Shown: piece by piece, positions 34,401-42,425 of the stretch
How the letters are laid out: every line of letters starts with the position of its first letter
Position numbering within the stretch: position 1 is the first letter of the stretch
Source: Nostocoides sp. F2B08
GTDB taxonomy: Bacteria; Actinomycetota; Actinomycetes; Actinomycetales; Dermatophilaceae
Direction of reading: 5' to 3'
DNA: 42,813 nt
NCBI RefSeq assembly: GCF_009184895.1
Contig: NZ_WESE01000015.1
Coordinates: 1-42,813, forward strand
Position numbers and translations under genes: made by a program
The notes under the pieces: generated by a model
What the model was told of the DNA's origin: nothing
Seen by the model: only the letters and a program-made list of their open reading frames with translations
The model's database searches: none

Positions 34401-34774
34401 TGGGCGGTCGCCGCGGTTGGGGGGATGACGACGAAGAGCAGGGCGGCAGCGGAGACGAGCTGAGCGGCGGCGCCCTGCGGCAGGGCCAGCCCGGGCAGGT
34501 GCGGCGCGTGGAGTCCCCGGATCCGGGCGGCGACCTCGAGGAGGACGGCGAGGGTGAGGACGGCCCAGGCGATCCACGCGATCCAGGTGATGACCGTCAG
34601 CAGGAGGGTGCCGTCGTCCGGGGCGGTCAGTGCGGCCCGGATCGCCTCGAGGGTCGGGATGCTGTCGGGGAGGGGGTTGCCGGCGAAGGTGACCAGCGCG
34701 GCGGGCACCCCGGCGACGAGGACGAGGGCGGTCAGGGTGGCGAGCAGGCCGGTGATCCGGGCACGGGCGTTCAT
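31412..34774 (-). CDS. LysM - transmembrane - BTAD-like regulatory membrane protein
   Basis: 1,120 residues. Membrane segments near 10-32, 58-80 and 100-120; then two LysM domains (YTVRSGDSLSRIAATHLGDG near 171-220 and YTVRAGDTLSAIADRVYGD near 230-287) that bind peptidoglycan; a Pro-rich region with five 7-residue repeats; another membrane segment near 405-428 (WLVLGLTGAGALLAG) followed by RRRRRDMVRHRR, indicating a cytoplasmic rest. The C-terminal ~260 residues resemble a winged-helix plus bacterial transcriptional activator domain: TEEVCTAFNITPSKARQYVATLR and ALRLVQGRPFHYPL, with a helical repeat end. It may sense wall or pilus state and control transcription; DNA binding is inferred. It overlaps the TadG-like gene by four bases and is the last gene of the Tad operon. 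Confidence 0.82.
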   Translation of the reverse strand: MNARARITGLLATLTALVLVAGVPAALVTFAGNPLPDSIPTLEAIRAALTAPDDGTLLLTVITWIAWIAWAVLTLAVLLEVAARIRGLHAPHLPGLALPQGAAAQLVSAAALLFVVIPPTAATAHATPAQPVPAVTAPVSPATATRATLPGWTPTAPPVNSSTPVGADVVEQRYTVRSGDSLSRIAATHLGDGDRWPELVDLNPALAEDPDLIFAGTVLRLPHTTASQGMREYTVRAGDTLSAIADRVYGDPTLYPLIVQASRHIPQPGGTYLSDPDVIDIGWHLNIPPRPQDIPPVQRVAPPAEGVAPPVQRVAPPAEGVAPPAEGVAPPVDNHAVPSTPAPSTPAPVDGRDTDQATPQGLNGTTSTRLVDRSAPEQTTSPRNPEGDASDAAASDVEGVADAEPAWLVLGLTGAGALLAGSMLGALRRRRRDMVRHRRPGRTLAPPATVLAPIEKTLTVVGARTEVNLGHLDQVLRRLAAAQTQAQVPMPSLAAVQLTETTIHLVLSVPADLPAPWRGSQDRHYWHIPSAVTLEEVGPDIEDQPAPWPLLTTVGMDEDGTHWLLNLEDRHIVITGDHTYGLDLARHVAAEAVCNPWAGHLYIDLVGVAPELSGLDPDRIHTHPDHDSSAGEVIGSCLLEAIAAVDRYRTYGRDTVTARVDLDEPDAWPTRLLVVDAATHSQSLESLLELIREHPGSTGTCVIVTDVTAPAAGSTTLQVNAQGRVEVPDLGLDLIAVGLTEQEAHGCAALLAHAEDPIDAAVPDTDEHAEGSAAFADQAGALRGEHTSPRHTGDRGDETATSSLLPHPDQHYLAVGATTTADLSTLAPRVPGDVLRGVEDADPTLDDDVAMWFHKDSALPKLALLGPVQLTARGTPPTKRRPYYSELLAFIALHPRGATTEEVCTAFNITPSKARQYVATLRAWLGTNPRTGALHLPDAREAPATRARGTSTYQVIDLLTDLDLFRRLRTRGQARGADGITDLSTALRLVQGRPFHYPLGPPASSGGWSWLIGGDRHDEHARVAIVDVAHIVTTRALADGDLKTARRAAETAILAAAEEEIPHLDLAAVAAAEGDQHEAKRILRDDVRNRTDDDGAPRDLPERTMQILGQRNRWSTVRAG
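33783..33887 (-). repeat. Five tandem 21-bp units in the LysM gene
   Basis: Each unit starts with seven G on the plus strand and then CGACGCCTTCGGCC or CGACCCGCTGGACA. They encode the heptads VAPPAEG and VAPPVQR, an extended Pro-rich linker between the LysM domains and the next membrane segment. The number is likely to vary between strains. Confidence 0.85.
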
Positions 34775-35250
34775 CGTGGGGCACCTTCCAGTACGCGGTT
34801 GATGTCGACCTCGGCTTCACCGGTGACCGGCAGGGTGGTGATGCCGATCATCGAGAGGATCTTCGTGGTGTAGCTCGACGTGGTGGTGACCTCGACGCGG
34901 CCGCCGGAGGCCACGGTGACCGTTCCGGTGACGTCGGGCACCCCGGCGAGGTAGGTGCGGGCGGCGCCGGCCGCGGCGGTGGCGTCAACGATCGCGTTCC
35001 CGCCGCGGACCGCGACAGCGGCGTGGAGCTGCTGCCCGCCGGCGCGGGCGGCCTCGGCGGCGATGGCCTGGGCGCGCTGCTGGGCGTGGACGTGGCCGCT
35101 GAGGTCGACCGCGAGACCGACGCAGAGCATCATCGTCAGCGCGGTGGTGATCATCCACACCGTCACCGACCCCCGCTCCTCACCCAGCCGGCCCCTCAGA
35201 CCCAAGGGAATTCGTCGACGTGGGGGTGGCTGTGGATGTGGGGTGGGCAT
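34771..35250 (-). CDS. TadG/TadE-like pilus-assembly protein
   Basis: 159 residues from the ATG at 35250 (GTG at 35259 also possible). After a basic stretch comes GEERGSVTVWMITTALTMML, a pseudopilin-like membrane helix at about 28-52 with the GS-x-T-x-W layout common in TadG-like proteins. The rest is Ala-rich with periodic segments (HAQQRAQAIAAEAARAGGQQ) and a beta-rich C-terminus (VTVASGGRVEVTTTSSY). Acts outside the membrane as a minor pilus component. Its stop overlaps the LysM gene start. Confidence 0.75.
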   Translation of the reverse strand: MPTPHPQPPPRRRIPLGLRGRLGEERGSVTVWMITTALTMMLCVGLAVDLSGHVHAQQRAQAIAAEAARAGGQQLHAAVAVRGGNAIVDATAAAGAARTYLAGVPDVTGTVTVASGGRVEVTTTSSYTTKILSMIGITTLPVTGEAEVDINRVLEGAPR

Positions 35251-35255
35251 CGTTC

Positions 35256-35723
35256 TCACCGTTCGCGGTAGGTGTCCAGGGGCGAGCTGCTCGAGCTCGA
35301 GAGCACGATCGACCCCGGCACAGCGGGCAGGAGGCCGGCAAGGTTGACCCGGCAGGTCACCGTGGCGGCGACGGATGCGGGGGTGCCGACCGGGGCCGTG
35401 AACCCGCTGGTGTCCACCTGGACGGTGACGTCGAGGCAGTTGACCTGCTGCGCCTGAAGTCCGCTGACCGCGGCCGCTTGGGCGCTGCTGCCGGCTTCGG
35501 TGTGGGTGCGGGCGAGGGAGGCGGTGCGGGCGGCCTCGGACGCGGCAGCCTGGACCGCCTGCTCGGCCATCGCCAGGCGGCCACCGACGATGAGCAGCGC
35601 GAGCAGCATCCCCAAGACGGGGGCGAGGAGGACAACCTCGACCACGGCCGAGCCCCGCTCCCCCACCCGCCGATGCAGATCAGTGCGTGGGGTGCGTGGC
35701 GGGCGGCCAGTTCGGCGGGTCAT
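35256..35723 (-). CDS. TadE-like minor pseudopilin
   Basis: 155 residues. Basic N-terminus, then GERGSAVVEVVLLAPVLGML, the TadE signature with the Glu after the cleavage position, then a helix with EQAVQAAASEAARTASLART. The C-terminal domain has two Cys (NCLDVTVQV, VTCRVNLAG) that could form a disulfide. Stops four bases ahead of the next gene's GTG option. Part of the pilus assembly operon. Confidence 0.82.
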   Translation of the reverse strand: MTRRTGRPPRTPRTDLHRRVGERGSAVVEVVLLAPVLGMLLALLIVGGRLAMAEQAVQAAASEAARTASLARTHTEAGSSAQAAAVSGLQAQQVNCLDVTVQVDTSGFTAPVGTPASVAATVTCRVNLAGLLPAVPGSIVLSSSSSSPLDTYRER

Positions 35724-36184
35724 GTGATCCTCTCGACCGGAACTGCCACCTGGGAGGAGACCGTCGGGGACCAGCCGGGGATGACGGACTGGATCGTCCC
35801 GGAGACCCGGGCGGTGGCGGTGGTGGCGGTGCGGGTGACCTGCACGGTGGCGCCTCTGAGGACGTCCTCGCCGCCGGCGGACTGGAGGAACGCGGCGGCG
35901 GCGGTGTGGCCGTCGCCGGTGGTGCCGGTTTGGGCGGCGGCGGCGCGGGCGCCCTCCTGCGCGGCCGCGATGGCCACGCTGCGGGCGTGGTAGAACATCG
36001 CCCCCTGAACCCCCGCGAACAGGAGCATGAACAGCAGCGGCATGAGCACCACCAGCTGGATGGTGCCCGACCCCCGCTCCGTGGACAGCCCGCCACGTGG
36101 CCCCCGGATGCGGCCGCCACCGACCCCCGCGCGTCGGGCTCTGCGCGGGGGTGGGTGCCGGCTGGGTGTGGTCCTGGTGTGCAC
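35720..36184 (-). CDS. TadE-like minor pseudopilin
   Basis: 154 residues from GTG 36184. After an Arg/Pro-rich start comes TERGSGTIQLVVLMPLLFML (membrane helix) and ARSVAIAAAQEGARAAAAQT, the helical part seen in the neighbouring paralogue. The usual Glu of the TadE motif is replaced by Gln (GTIQLV). Overlaps the next TadE-like gene by four bases. Confidence 0.8.
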   Translation of the reverse strand: MHTRTTPSRHPPPRRARRAGVGGGRIRGPRGGLSTERGSGTIQLVVLMPLLFMLLFAGVQGAMFYHARSVAIAAAQEGARAAAAQTGTTGDGHTAAAAFLQSAGGEDVLRGATVQVTRTATTATARVSGTIQSVIPGWSPTVSSQVAVPVERIT

Positions 36185-36190
36185 CGGGGC

Positions 36191-36388
36191 TCAGGTGATG
36201 CCGGCGAGCTTGCCGTTGATCCAGCCGCTGAGGAAGGCGTAGACGATGCCGGCCAGCACCAGCAGCCCGACCGCCCAGAAGACGATCTCGATGGTGGCCG
36301 CGCCCTTCTCACCGTCCTTTCGGAGGCGGTCGATGCGGTCCTCGAGGGTGACGCCGAGGGTGTGCAGGGTGGCGTAGAGGAGTCTCAT
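36191..36388 (-). CDS. Flp-like pilin subunit (candidate major pilin)
   Basis: 65 residues: a 28-residue cytoplasmic leader, then EKGAATIEIVFWAVGLLVLA with the Gly-Ala/Glu arrangement of prepilins processed at the Gly, then one membrane helix and a short GWINGKLAGIT end. Size, location between TadC and TadE genes, and motif support the pilin role. No dedicated prepilin peptidase is seen in the window. Confidence 0.8.
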   Translation of the reverse strand: MRLLYATLHTLGVTLEDRIDRLRKDGEKGAATIEIVFWAVGLLVLAGIVYAFLSGWINGKLAGIT

Positions 36389-36457
36389 GGCCGTGGTGTT
36401 CCTTTCGTGTCGGTTTCCTGATGAGGGTGTGCGTGTCGATGGGGGGACGTGGTCGGT

Positions 36458-37375
36458 TCAGCTGTCGCTGATGAGGCGGAGCAGGGGTGGGGCCATGAGC
36501 AGGGCGAGGAAGACCATGCCGAGGAAGGACGCGGGCAGGTACATGCGTTCTTCGACGAGGTTGGCCTCGGCGAGCTCGGTGGTGGTCAGGGCGGTGCGCA
36601 CGGAGGAGCCGCGGGCGCGGAGCTGCCGGTAGACCTCGGTGGACTCGTCCCCGGCCAGGCGCATGATGTCGGCGACGTCGGCCAGGTCCGGCAACGCCAG
36701 CTCCTCAGACAAACTGGTGAGCGCGTCCCAAGGCGGTTGACCGTTGTAGCGGGAGCGGGCGACCTCCTCGCTGATGCGGCGGAACACCCACGAGTCGCCG
36801 ACGGCGGCGGCGTTGGTCAGGGCGACGGTGGCGCCGGCGCCGCCGTTGCGTTCCAGTGCGCACAGCTCGATGAACGCGCTCAAAGCGCGGGCGAACTCGG
36901 CGCGCGCCGTGGTCGCGCGTTGTGTGATGTCGCGGGACGGGGCGAGGAACAGCAGCACCGACAGGCCGACCGTCGCCGCGGCCGGAATGATGACCGGGAC
37001 GGTGATGCCGAGCAGGGTGAAGAACCCGGTGAGCAGGGCGGGCAGGGTCAGTCCGAGGAGGCCGTAGAGGACCTTCTTTCCGTAGAACTGGGCTGGGGTC
37101 ATCCGCAGCACCGCCAGATCCCGTGTCGGCGGGTCGCCGAGGAACCGGGACGGGAGGGTTCGTTCGGCCCACATCCCGAGCCGCTCCTCCACCCCCGGCC
37201 CACCCGTCCCGCCGCTGGACCCATCAGCGGTGGTGGTGGGTCGGCGGGTGGGTGGGGAGAGCCGGGTGAGGACGTCGCGCAGGTCGGGCTGGGCCGGGAT
37301 GAACTGGGCAACCAGTGCCACGAGGGCGGTGGCGGTGACGGCGCCGAGGAGGAGCGCGAGCTGGGTGGTCGTCAT
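36458..37375 (-). CDS. tadC: TadC-like inner-membrane platform protein
   Basis: 305 residues from ATG 37375. Membrane segments near 5-25, two adjacent around 95-145 (VLYGLLGLTLPALLTGFFTL, VIIPAAATVGLSVLLFL) and one at the C-terminus (FLGMVFLALLMAPPLLRLI). The central T2SSF-type domain has ARALSAFIELCALERNGGAG and ADIMRLAGDESTEVYRQLR. Works with TadB as the platform under the pilus. Four-base overlap with tadB. Confidence 0.85.
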   Translation of the reverse strand: MTTTQLALLLGAVTATALVALVAQFIPAQPDLRDVLTRLSPPTRRPTTTADGSSGGTGGPGVEERLGMWAERTLPSRFLGDPPTRDLAVLRMTPAQFYGKKVLYGLLGLTLPALLTGFFTLLGITVPVIIPAAATVGLSVLLFLAPSRDITQRATTARAEFARALSAFIELCALERNGGAGATVALTNAAAVGDSWVFRRISEEVARSRYNGQPPWDALTSLSEELALPDLADVADIMRLAGDESTEVYRQLRARGSSVRTALTTTELAEANLVEERMYLPASFLGMVFLALLMAPPLLRLISDS

Positions 37376-38241
37376 CGGGCACCCGCCCGAGCCTGCGGTC
37401 CCAATATCCGGGGGAAGGGTTGTCCTTGGGCCATCTGTTTCATCCAGAAGAGCGCGCCGGCGTAGGCGGTGAGCAGGACCAGGAGGATGACCTGCCCGGC
37501 CGGGCTGCCGTAGGGGGCGACATAGTCGCCGGTGACCGCGAGCACCACTAGCACGGTGAGGGAGAACCCCGTCACCAGGCGGGCGCTGCCGCGGGGTTTG
37601 GCCCGTCCGGCTTCGACCCGGCGGCGGGAGGAGACGTCTTCGGCGACCGACTCCGCGACACCTTGGAGGACGTGGGCGAGGCTGCGGTTGCGGCGGCGGG
37701 CGGCCAGGATGAGGTTGGCCGCGACGAGGTCGCCGGTGACGTCGTCCAGGTCGTCGGCGAACGCCCTCAGCGCAGCCTCGGTGTCCCACCGCGCCCGCAA
37801 CCGCGCCACCAGGGCGGTGACTTCGGGGCGGATCGGCTCCGGCGTCGAGCGCAGGGTGGCGGTCAGGGCCTGTTCGAGGCCGACGCCGGCGCCGAGGACC
37901 CCGGCGAGGCTGCGGGTCCACTCCTCCATCGCCTCCACCCGCCGGATCTGTGCCGCAGTCGGCGGTGGGGCGAGCAGGTAGGGCAGCCCGAGCGCCGCCA
38001 CCGGCACGACGACGACCGCGGACACCCACCCGGTGGTGGCGGCGATGAGCAGCCCTGCCGCGACCGACGCCACCAGGATCATCCGCGACCTCGGCGACAT
38101 GCTCGCCACGGCAGTGAGGACACGTGGTCGTGGCCGAGCCGGCCTGGGGGCCGGGGTCCGGGGGCGGACCGCGATGGCGAGAACGATGAGTCCGGCGGCG
38201 ATCATGGTGCCGAAGACGGCGGAGAGCAGCGGGGCGTTCAT
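37372..38241 (-). CDS. tadB: TadB-like inner-membrane platform protein
   Basis: 289 residues from ATG 38241. Membrane helices at about 6-24, 55-88 and two near the C-terminus (LVTGFSLTVLVVLAVTG, GQVILLVLLTAYAGALFW). T2SSF domain: WTRSLAGVLGAGVGLEQAL and ARRRNRSLAHVLQGVAESVA. Its ATG overlaps the tadA stop (ATGA). Confidence 0.88.
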   Translation of the reverse strand: MNAPLLSAVFGTMIAAGLIVLAIAVRPRTPAPRPARPRPRVLTAVASMSPRSRMILVASVAAGLLIAATTGWVSAVVVVPVAALGLPYLLAPPPTAAQIRRVEAMEEWTRSLAGVLGAGVGLEQALTATLRSTPEPIRPEVTALVARLRARWDTEAALRAFADDLDDVTGDLVAANLILAARRRNRSLAHVLQGVAESVAEDVSSRRRVEAGRAKPRGSARLVTGFSLTVLVVLAVTGDYVAPYGSPAGQVILLVLLTAYAGALFWMKQMAQGQPFPRILGPQARAGAR

Positions 38242-39905
38242 CGCGCCGCTCCCGCCTGGTCGGCTTCGGCGTGGAAGAGGGCCTGGTCGAAGCCGTGCTC
38301 GGTCAGGGTGCGGCAGCGTTCGCTGATGATCCCGGTCGCCGCGGCCGCGCCGGCACTGCTGGGTCCGAAGAGGTGGGTGAGGGCGTAGCCCTTCTCCCGC
38401 TCCCCTGGTTCGACGACGACGACCTCGCTGACCCAGCGGCGCAGCTGCTGCGTCCCATCCGGCAGATACACGACCTGGCGGGAGAGCTGGACGATCACCT
38501 CCAGGCACCCGGCGAGCTTCTCCAGGGCCAGGTCGCGGTTGACGTGGGAGCCGGCCTCCATCGCGCAGGTGACGAGCTTGCGGATACACGCCTCGGCGTT
38601 CGCGGCGTGCGTCGTCGACAGGGAGCCGGTGCCGGACTCCATCGCCTTGATCATCGTCCACACTTCGGGGCCGCGGATCTCGCCGACGATCTGCCGGGAG
38701 AGCGCGAACCGGAACGAGTCCATCAGGGCATCGGCGAGGTCGAACGCGCCCGCGGCGCGGCCGTCGGCACGGACCTCCCCCACCCCGGGCCGGGCCTCCC
38801 AGTCGATGACGATGTCATGCACCCCGGACTCGGCCAGGAACAGCTCGTACTCGGTCTCGAACGTCCCGATCGCCTCTTCCCGTGGGATCTGTGCACACAG
38901 CGCCCGCATCAGCGTGGTCTTGCCGGCGGACATGGCTCCCGAGACGGCGACGCTCCACCGGGCCCGGACCGCCGCGGCGAGGAAGTTCGCACACGCCTCC
39001 GTCATGCAGCCCCGGTCCACCCACGCCTGCAGGGTGTCGACCTTGAGCCGGTGCCGGCGAATCACCACGGTCGGGCGGCCGACCACCCACGCTGTCGCGG
39101 CCAGGCGGGCGCCGCCGTCGAGCTTCATGTGCAACCGGGGTGTGGACTCGGAGAACGGGCGTGGGTTCGACTCGGACCTGTTCGCCAGGAACCGCAGGAA
39201 GTCGATCAGCTCCTCGTCCGAGTCCGCCACCGGCGGGCCCGACACACGGCTGCCGTCGGTCAGCTCGAGCAGCACCCGCTCGTGGCCCAGGATGAAGATG
39301 TTCTCCACGCGGTCGTCATCGACCAACGGTTGCAGCCGGCCGAGGCGGAAGACGGCGTCGAAGACCGCCTGCCCCATCACCGCCTGCTCGCTCGGGGTCC
39401 ACCGGGTCGCTCCCCTGGCCACCGACTCCGCCGAGTGGTCCCGCAGCAGGTCGGCGATGATCTCCCGCCCCACCCGCTCCTGCTCGGCCCGGTCCAGCCC
39501 GCCGAAGCGGCGGGCGGTGGTGGGGTCGGTGTCGGAGCGGGCCCGCCAGTGCGCACCCAACGCCGCCGAGAGCCGGTCGGCGACCATAGTGCGGAACGCC
39601 GCCACCAAACCCCAGTCGATGTCCTCCTGCTCCACCCACCGACCGCCGGCGGGGATGGACGAGCCGGTGGGGCCGCTGCTTCCCGAGCCGTTCACGCCGG
39701 AGCGGTGGGAGTCGCCGTTGAGGTGAGCCTTCACGGAGCCAAGGGCCGGGGCTGGGACGGTGGCCGCATCGGGGGTCATGGTGAAGGTTCCGCGGACCCG
39801 GCCCGGCCGGGTCGGTGCGGTCGCGAACAGCGGGGGCAGCGCGGTCGGGTCACCGGAGGCGCCTGCACCGGCGACGTTCGTGTGGTCGGTCGGATCGTTC
39901 TTCAC
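38238..39905 (-). CDS. tadA: TadA/CpaF-type secretion ATPase
   Basis: 555 residues from GTG 39905 (GGGGGAG upstream). About 95 N-terminal residues are low-complexity. The ATPase core: FILGHERVLLELTDG, FSESTPRLHMKLDGGARLAA, Walker A AVSGAMSAGKTTLMRAL near 323-340, a GTFETEYELFL acidic box, Walker B SRQIVGEIRGPEVWTM near 405, and GSLSTTHAANAEACIRKL with the conserved His pair region. It powers pilus assembly. Four-base overlap with both neighbours. Confidence 0.95.
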   Translation of the reverse strand: MKNDPTDHTNVAGAGASGDPTALPPLFATAPTRPGRVRGTFTMTPDAATVPAPALGSVKAHLNGDSHRSGVNGSGSSGPTGSSIPAGGRWVEQEDIDWGLVAAFRTMVADRLSAALGAHWRARSDTDPTTARRFGGLDRAEQERVGREIIADLLRDHSAESVARGATRWTPSEQAVMGQAVFDAVFRLGRLQPLVDDDRVENIFILGHERVLLELTDGSRVSGPPVADSDEELIDFLRFLANRSESNPRPFSESTPRLHMKLDGGARLAATAWVVGRPTVVIRRHRLKVDTLQAWVDRGCMTEACANFLAAAVRARWSVAVSGAMSAGKTTLMRALCAQIPREEAIGTFETEYELFLAESGVHDIVIDWEARPGVGEVRADGRAAGAFDLADALMDSFRFALSRQIVGEIRGPEVWTMIKAMESGTGSLSTTHAANAEACIRKLVTCAMEAGSHVNRDLALEKLAGCLEVIVQLSRQVVYLPDGTQQLRRWVSEVVVVEPGEREKGYALTHLFGPSSAGAAAATGIISERCRTLTEHGFDQALFHAEADQAGAAR

Positions 39906-40726
39906 GATGCTCCCCCGCTCTCCGTCAATGACAGCTGGTTGGTGGTGTCGCGGATGGTGGCGGTGATCGCGCTGCGGGCGGCGCGCATGCTGCGGACCAG
40001 GGCGGTGTCGTCGATACCGGCGCGGCCGGCGAGCCGCTGCCCGATCCCGGGCTTCGGTGGCGGTGCGCCGTGGGAGAAGACCCTCGCCGTGGTCGGGTCC
40101 CACGCCACGCTCGCGACCACGGGGATGTCGAGCACGGCGGTGACCTCGCGGGCTGTGAACGGCTCCCCGGTCCCGACGAGGAGCAGGCCGAGGTTCGCAG
40201 TGGCGCCCGCGCGCTCGAAACGTTCTTTGAGTGTGGCCGCCCAGGACCGCGCCCCCGCCAGGGAGACCAGGTCGGTGCGGGTGCACAGCAGGGCGAGGTC
40301 GGCCTGCTCGAGCAGCGGGAGTGGGGAGCCGGCCAGGCCGAGCCGTCCGGCGTCGACGATGATGTCCTGCCCGGTGTCCTCCAGCAGCCGCAGCGTCGTC
40401 GCGAGCGGCTCCCACAACGGCACCAGGGAGTTGGCCTGTTCGTGGGAGCGGATCCCGGCCACGAAGGCCACGTGGGAGCCGGGCAGGGTGATGCTCACCC
40501 GTGCGAGGGTCTCCAGGAGGTCGCCGCCCTGCTGGGCCAGGGCCAGGTCGAGCATCGCCTCCGGCGGCACCAGCTGCCCGCGCAGGTACCCCGCCGCGAC
40601 CGAGGATCCGCCGGTCGGGTCGGCCTCGACCAGCAGCACCGGCCGCGGCCACGTCAGCGCCAGCCCGAGCGCCGTCGTGGTCACCCACGGCGACCCCGAG
40701 GCCGATGCCAACACGATCAGAGCCAT
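39902..40726 (-). CDS. CpaE/MinD-like P-loop protein of the Tad locus
   Basis: 274 residues from ATG 40726. N-terminus LIVLASASGSPWVTTTALGL lies where ParA/MinD have the Walker A, but there is no Lys, as in many actinobacterial homologues. PVLLVEADPTGG and DIIVDAGRLG match the switch and Walker B positions. In Tad systems CpaE-like proteins localise the pilus machine; catalytic activity is uncertain here. Confidence 0.8.
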   Translation of the reverse strand: MALIVLASASGSPWVTTTALGLALTWPRPVLLVEADPTGGSSVAAGYLRGQLVPPEAMLDLALAQQGGDLLETLARVSITLPGSHVAFVAGIRSHEQANSLVPLWEPLATTLRLLEDTGQDIIVDAGRLGLAGSPLPLLEQADLALLCTRTDLVSLAGARSWAATLKERFERAGATANLGLLLVGTGEPFTAREVTAVLDIPVVASVAWDPTTARVFSHGAPPPKPGIGQRLAGRAGIDDTALVRSMRAARSAITATIRDTTNQLSLTESGGAS

Positions 40727-40733
40727 GGCGCTC

Positions 40734-41468
40734 TCACCGGTCCCGGGAGTCGAGCACGACCGCGACCCGGCCGGTGGCGGCCATCGCCGCCAACCCCGCC
40801 GCGTCACCCTCCGGGACTTGGACGGTCAGGATCGTCTGACCCTGCCCGACACTGTCCAGACCCGACTGCACCGACACCACCACGGCGTTGAGAGCGGCCG
40901 GGTCGGCGACCAGGGTGGGGTCCTGCTGCTGCCCCAATGTCGCCACCACCCGGATCCTGTCCCCCGCGGCCAGGGGCGGGCCGGGCATCATCGCAGGCGA
41001 CAACGCCACCCCCACCAGCGAGACCCCGTCCCCCGGCACATTCTCGGCCGTGACCGAGTCGCCGGTGAGGAGGGTGCCGGCGGCGACATCGACCGCGGCC
41101 CGCTGCCCCACCAACGACGACATTTCCCCCCCGGGCACGGTCCGCACCGCCGGGTCGGCGCTGACCGAGACGTTCATCAGCTGCTCTGCCGTGATCACCT
41201 GGCCGCGCTCAATCGCTGTGCGTGCCGCGACGACCTGGTCGGCGTCGGTGCTGCTCTGCAGGAGCCACACGTTGCCGACCGCACCCACAGCCACCACCAT
41301 CAGCGCTGCCGCGATCAGACCCCACCGGCGTCGCGGCTTCGGCGGCCCCGCCACCGGTGGACCCGTCGGCGCGGAGCCCTTCTCCGGCTGCGCCGATGTC
41401 GCGTCCGGTGACGTTGTGTTGGCGCGGCGGGTCAGCCGTGGTCGCCGCTGCACTGTCGTCGTCGTCAT
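40734..41468 (-). CDS. cpaB: CpaB-like SAF-domain protein
   Basis: 244 residues. Pro-rich cytoplasmic start, membrane anchor at about 49-68 (WGLIAAALMVVAVGAVGNVW), then the SAF domain: VVAARTAIERGQVITAEQL and LVGQRAAVDVAAGTLLTGDS, followed by RcpC/CpaB-like strands (GDRIRVVATLG, QTILTVQVPEGDA). Expected at the outside face of the membrane in pilus assembly. ATG at 41468. Confidence 0.87.
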   Translation of the reverse strand: MTTTTVQRRPRLTRRANTTSPDATSAQPEKGSAPTGPPVAGPPKPRRRWGLIAAALMVVAVGAVGNVWLLQSSTDADQVVAARTAIERGQVITAEQLMNVSVSADPAVRTVPGGEMSSLVGQRAAVDVAAGTLLTGDSVTAENVPGDGVSLVGVALSPAMMPGPPLAAGDRIRVVATLGQQQDPTLVADPAALNAVVVSVQSGLDSVGQGQTILTVQVPEGDAAGLAAMAATGRVAVVLDSRDR

Positions 41469-41519
41469 GCTCTTCTTCCCCTGCCTGCCTGACTTCTACT
41501 CGTTACCGCCGCCTGCGCC

Positions 41520-42425
41520 CTACTGGCGTAGGACCTGTACCTCTCCGACGGCGATCGGAACTTGCTGCGTCAGATCCAGCCGGATGGTGCCGCTCTGCCC
41601 GAGGCCGATCCACTGGATCACCCAGTGCGACGTCGCCGTGACCGTGTACTCCCCCTGCTGGGTGTAGGTGTGCCCACACGACGGGGAGGGCTGCTTGCCG
41701 AACACGTCCTGGTACGGCACGCCCTCCTCGCAGTGCACGATCGCGCCATCGCCCATCTCCCACGTCACATCCGCGACCCGACCGGTCGCGGTCACACTCC
41801 ACGGCCCGGTCGAGGCGGTACGAGTGATCGGCCCCCACGTCGCCTCCGACGGCTGCTCGACCCACATCCACACCGGCATCCCCACCAGCCCGAGCGAATC
41901 CGGCCCGACCTCCGGCACGATCCCGATCGTGATCGCCGAGAGGTTCATCGACTCCACCGCCTGCTGCGCCAGATCCGCCGGATTCGGCGGTGACGCGATC
42001 ACCGGCGCCGTCGCGGCCCAGTACTTCAGCACCGCCATCCCACCGAACAGGCCCGGGTTGGCCGGGCTGGCCGCCAGGCAGTCATAGATCGCCCCGTCCG
42101 TCCGCCCTCCCCAGATCGGATCGGCGAAGTCGGGTTGCGGATCCGTCAACCCGATCGGGTAGCACTCGATCCCGCCGACCATGATCGGCGTAACCACCGG
42201 TACCGAGTTCCCGCCCCCGCCACCGCCAGAACCGCCGGCGCCACCGCCACTTCCACCGCCTCCCGGGTTGCCTCCGGAGCCTCCCCCGCCAACCCAAACA
42301 ACACACTGGCCCCACGCCCCCCTGGTTTCGCACGTCAGCGGGTTGGCCGCTGCGAACGACGACGCCACGGGGACGAGAGCAGCCGCGGCGAGAAGGACCA
42401 TCGCCGAGCGGATCGTGGTTAGCAC
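41520..42425 (-). CDS. Secreted PKD-like protein with Gly-rich linker
   Basis: 301 residues from GTG 42425 behind GAGGAG. Signal peptide: SAMVLLAAAALVPVASSFAA. A Cys pair lies at the mature N-terminus (TCETRGAWGQCVVWV), then a linker of about 26 residues almost all Gly with Ser. The body has IECYPIGLTDPQPDF and a PKD-like end with WEMGDGAIVHC and CGHTYTQQGEYTVTATSHW. It is probably exported and may be a tip or surface component of the pilus; that is inference from position. Confidence 0.75.
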   Translation of the reverse strand: MLTTIRSAMVLLAAAALVPVASSFAAANPLTCETRGAWGQCVVWVGGGGSGGNPGGGGSGGGAGGSGGGGGGNSVPVVTPIMVGGIECYPIGLTDPQPDFADPIWGGRTDGAIYDCLAASPANPGLFGGMAVLKYWAATAPVIASPPNPADLAQQAVESMNLSAITIGIVPEVGPDSLGLVGMPVWMWVEQPSEATWGPITRTASTGPWSVTATGRVADVTWEMGDGAIVHCEEGVPYQDVFGKQPSPSCGHTYTQQGEYTVTATSHWVIQWIGLGQSGTIRLDLTQQVPIAVGEVQVLRQ

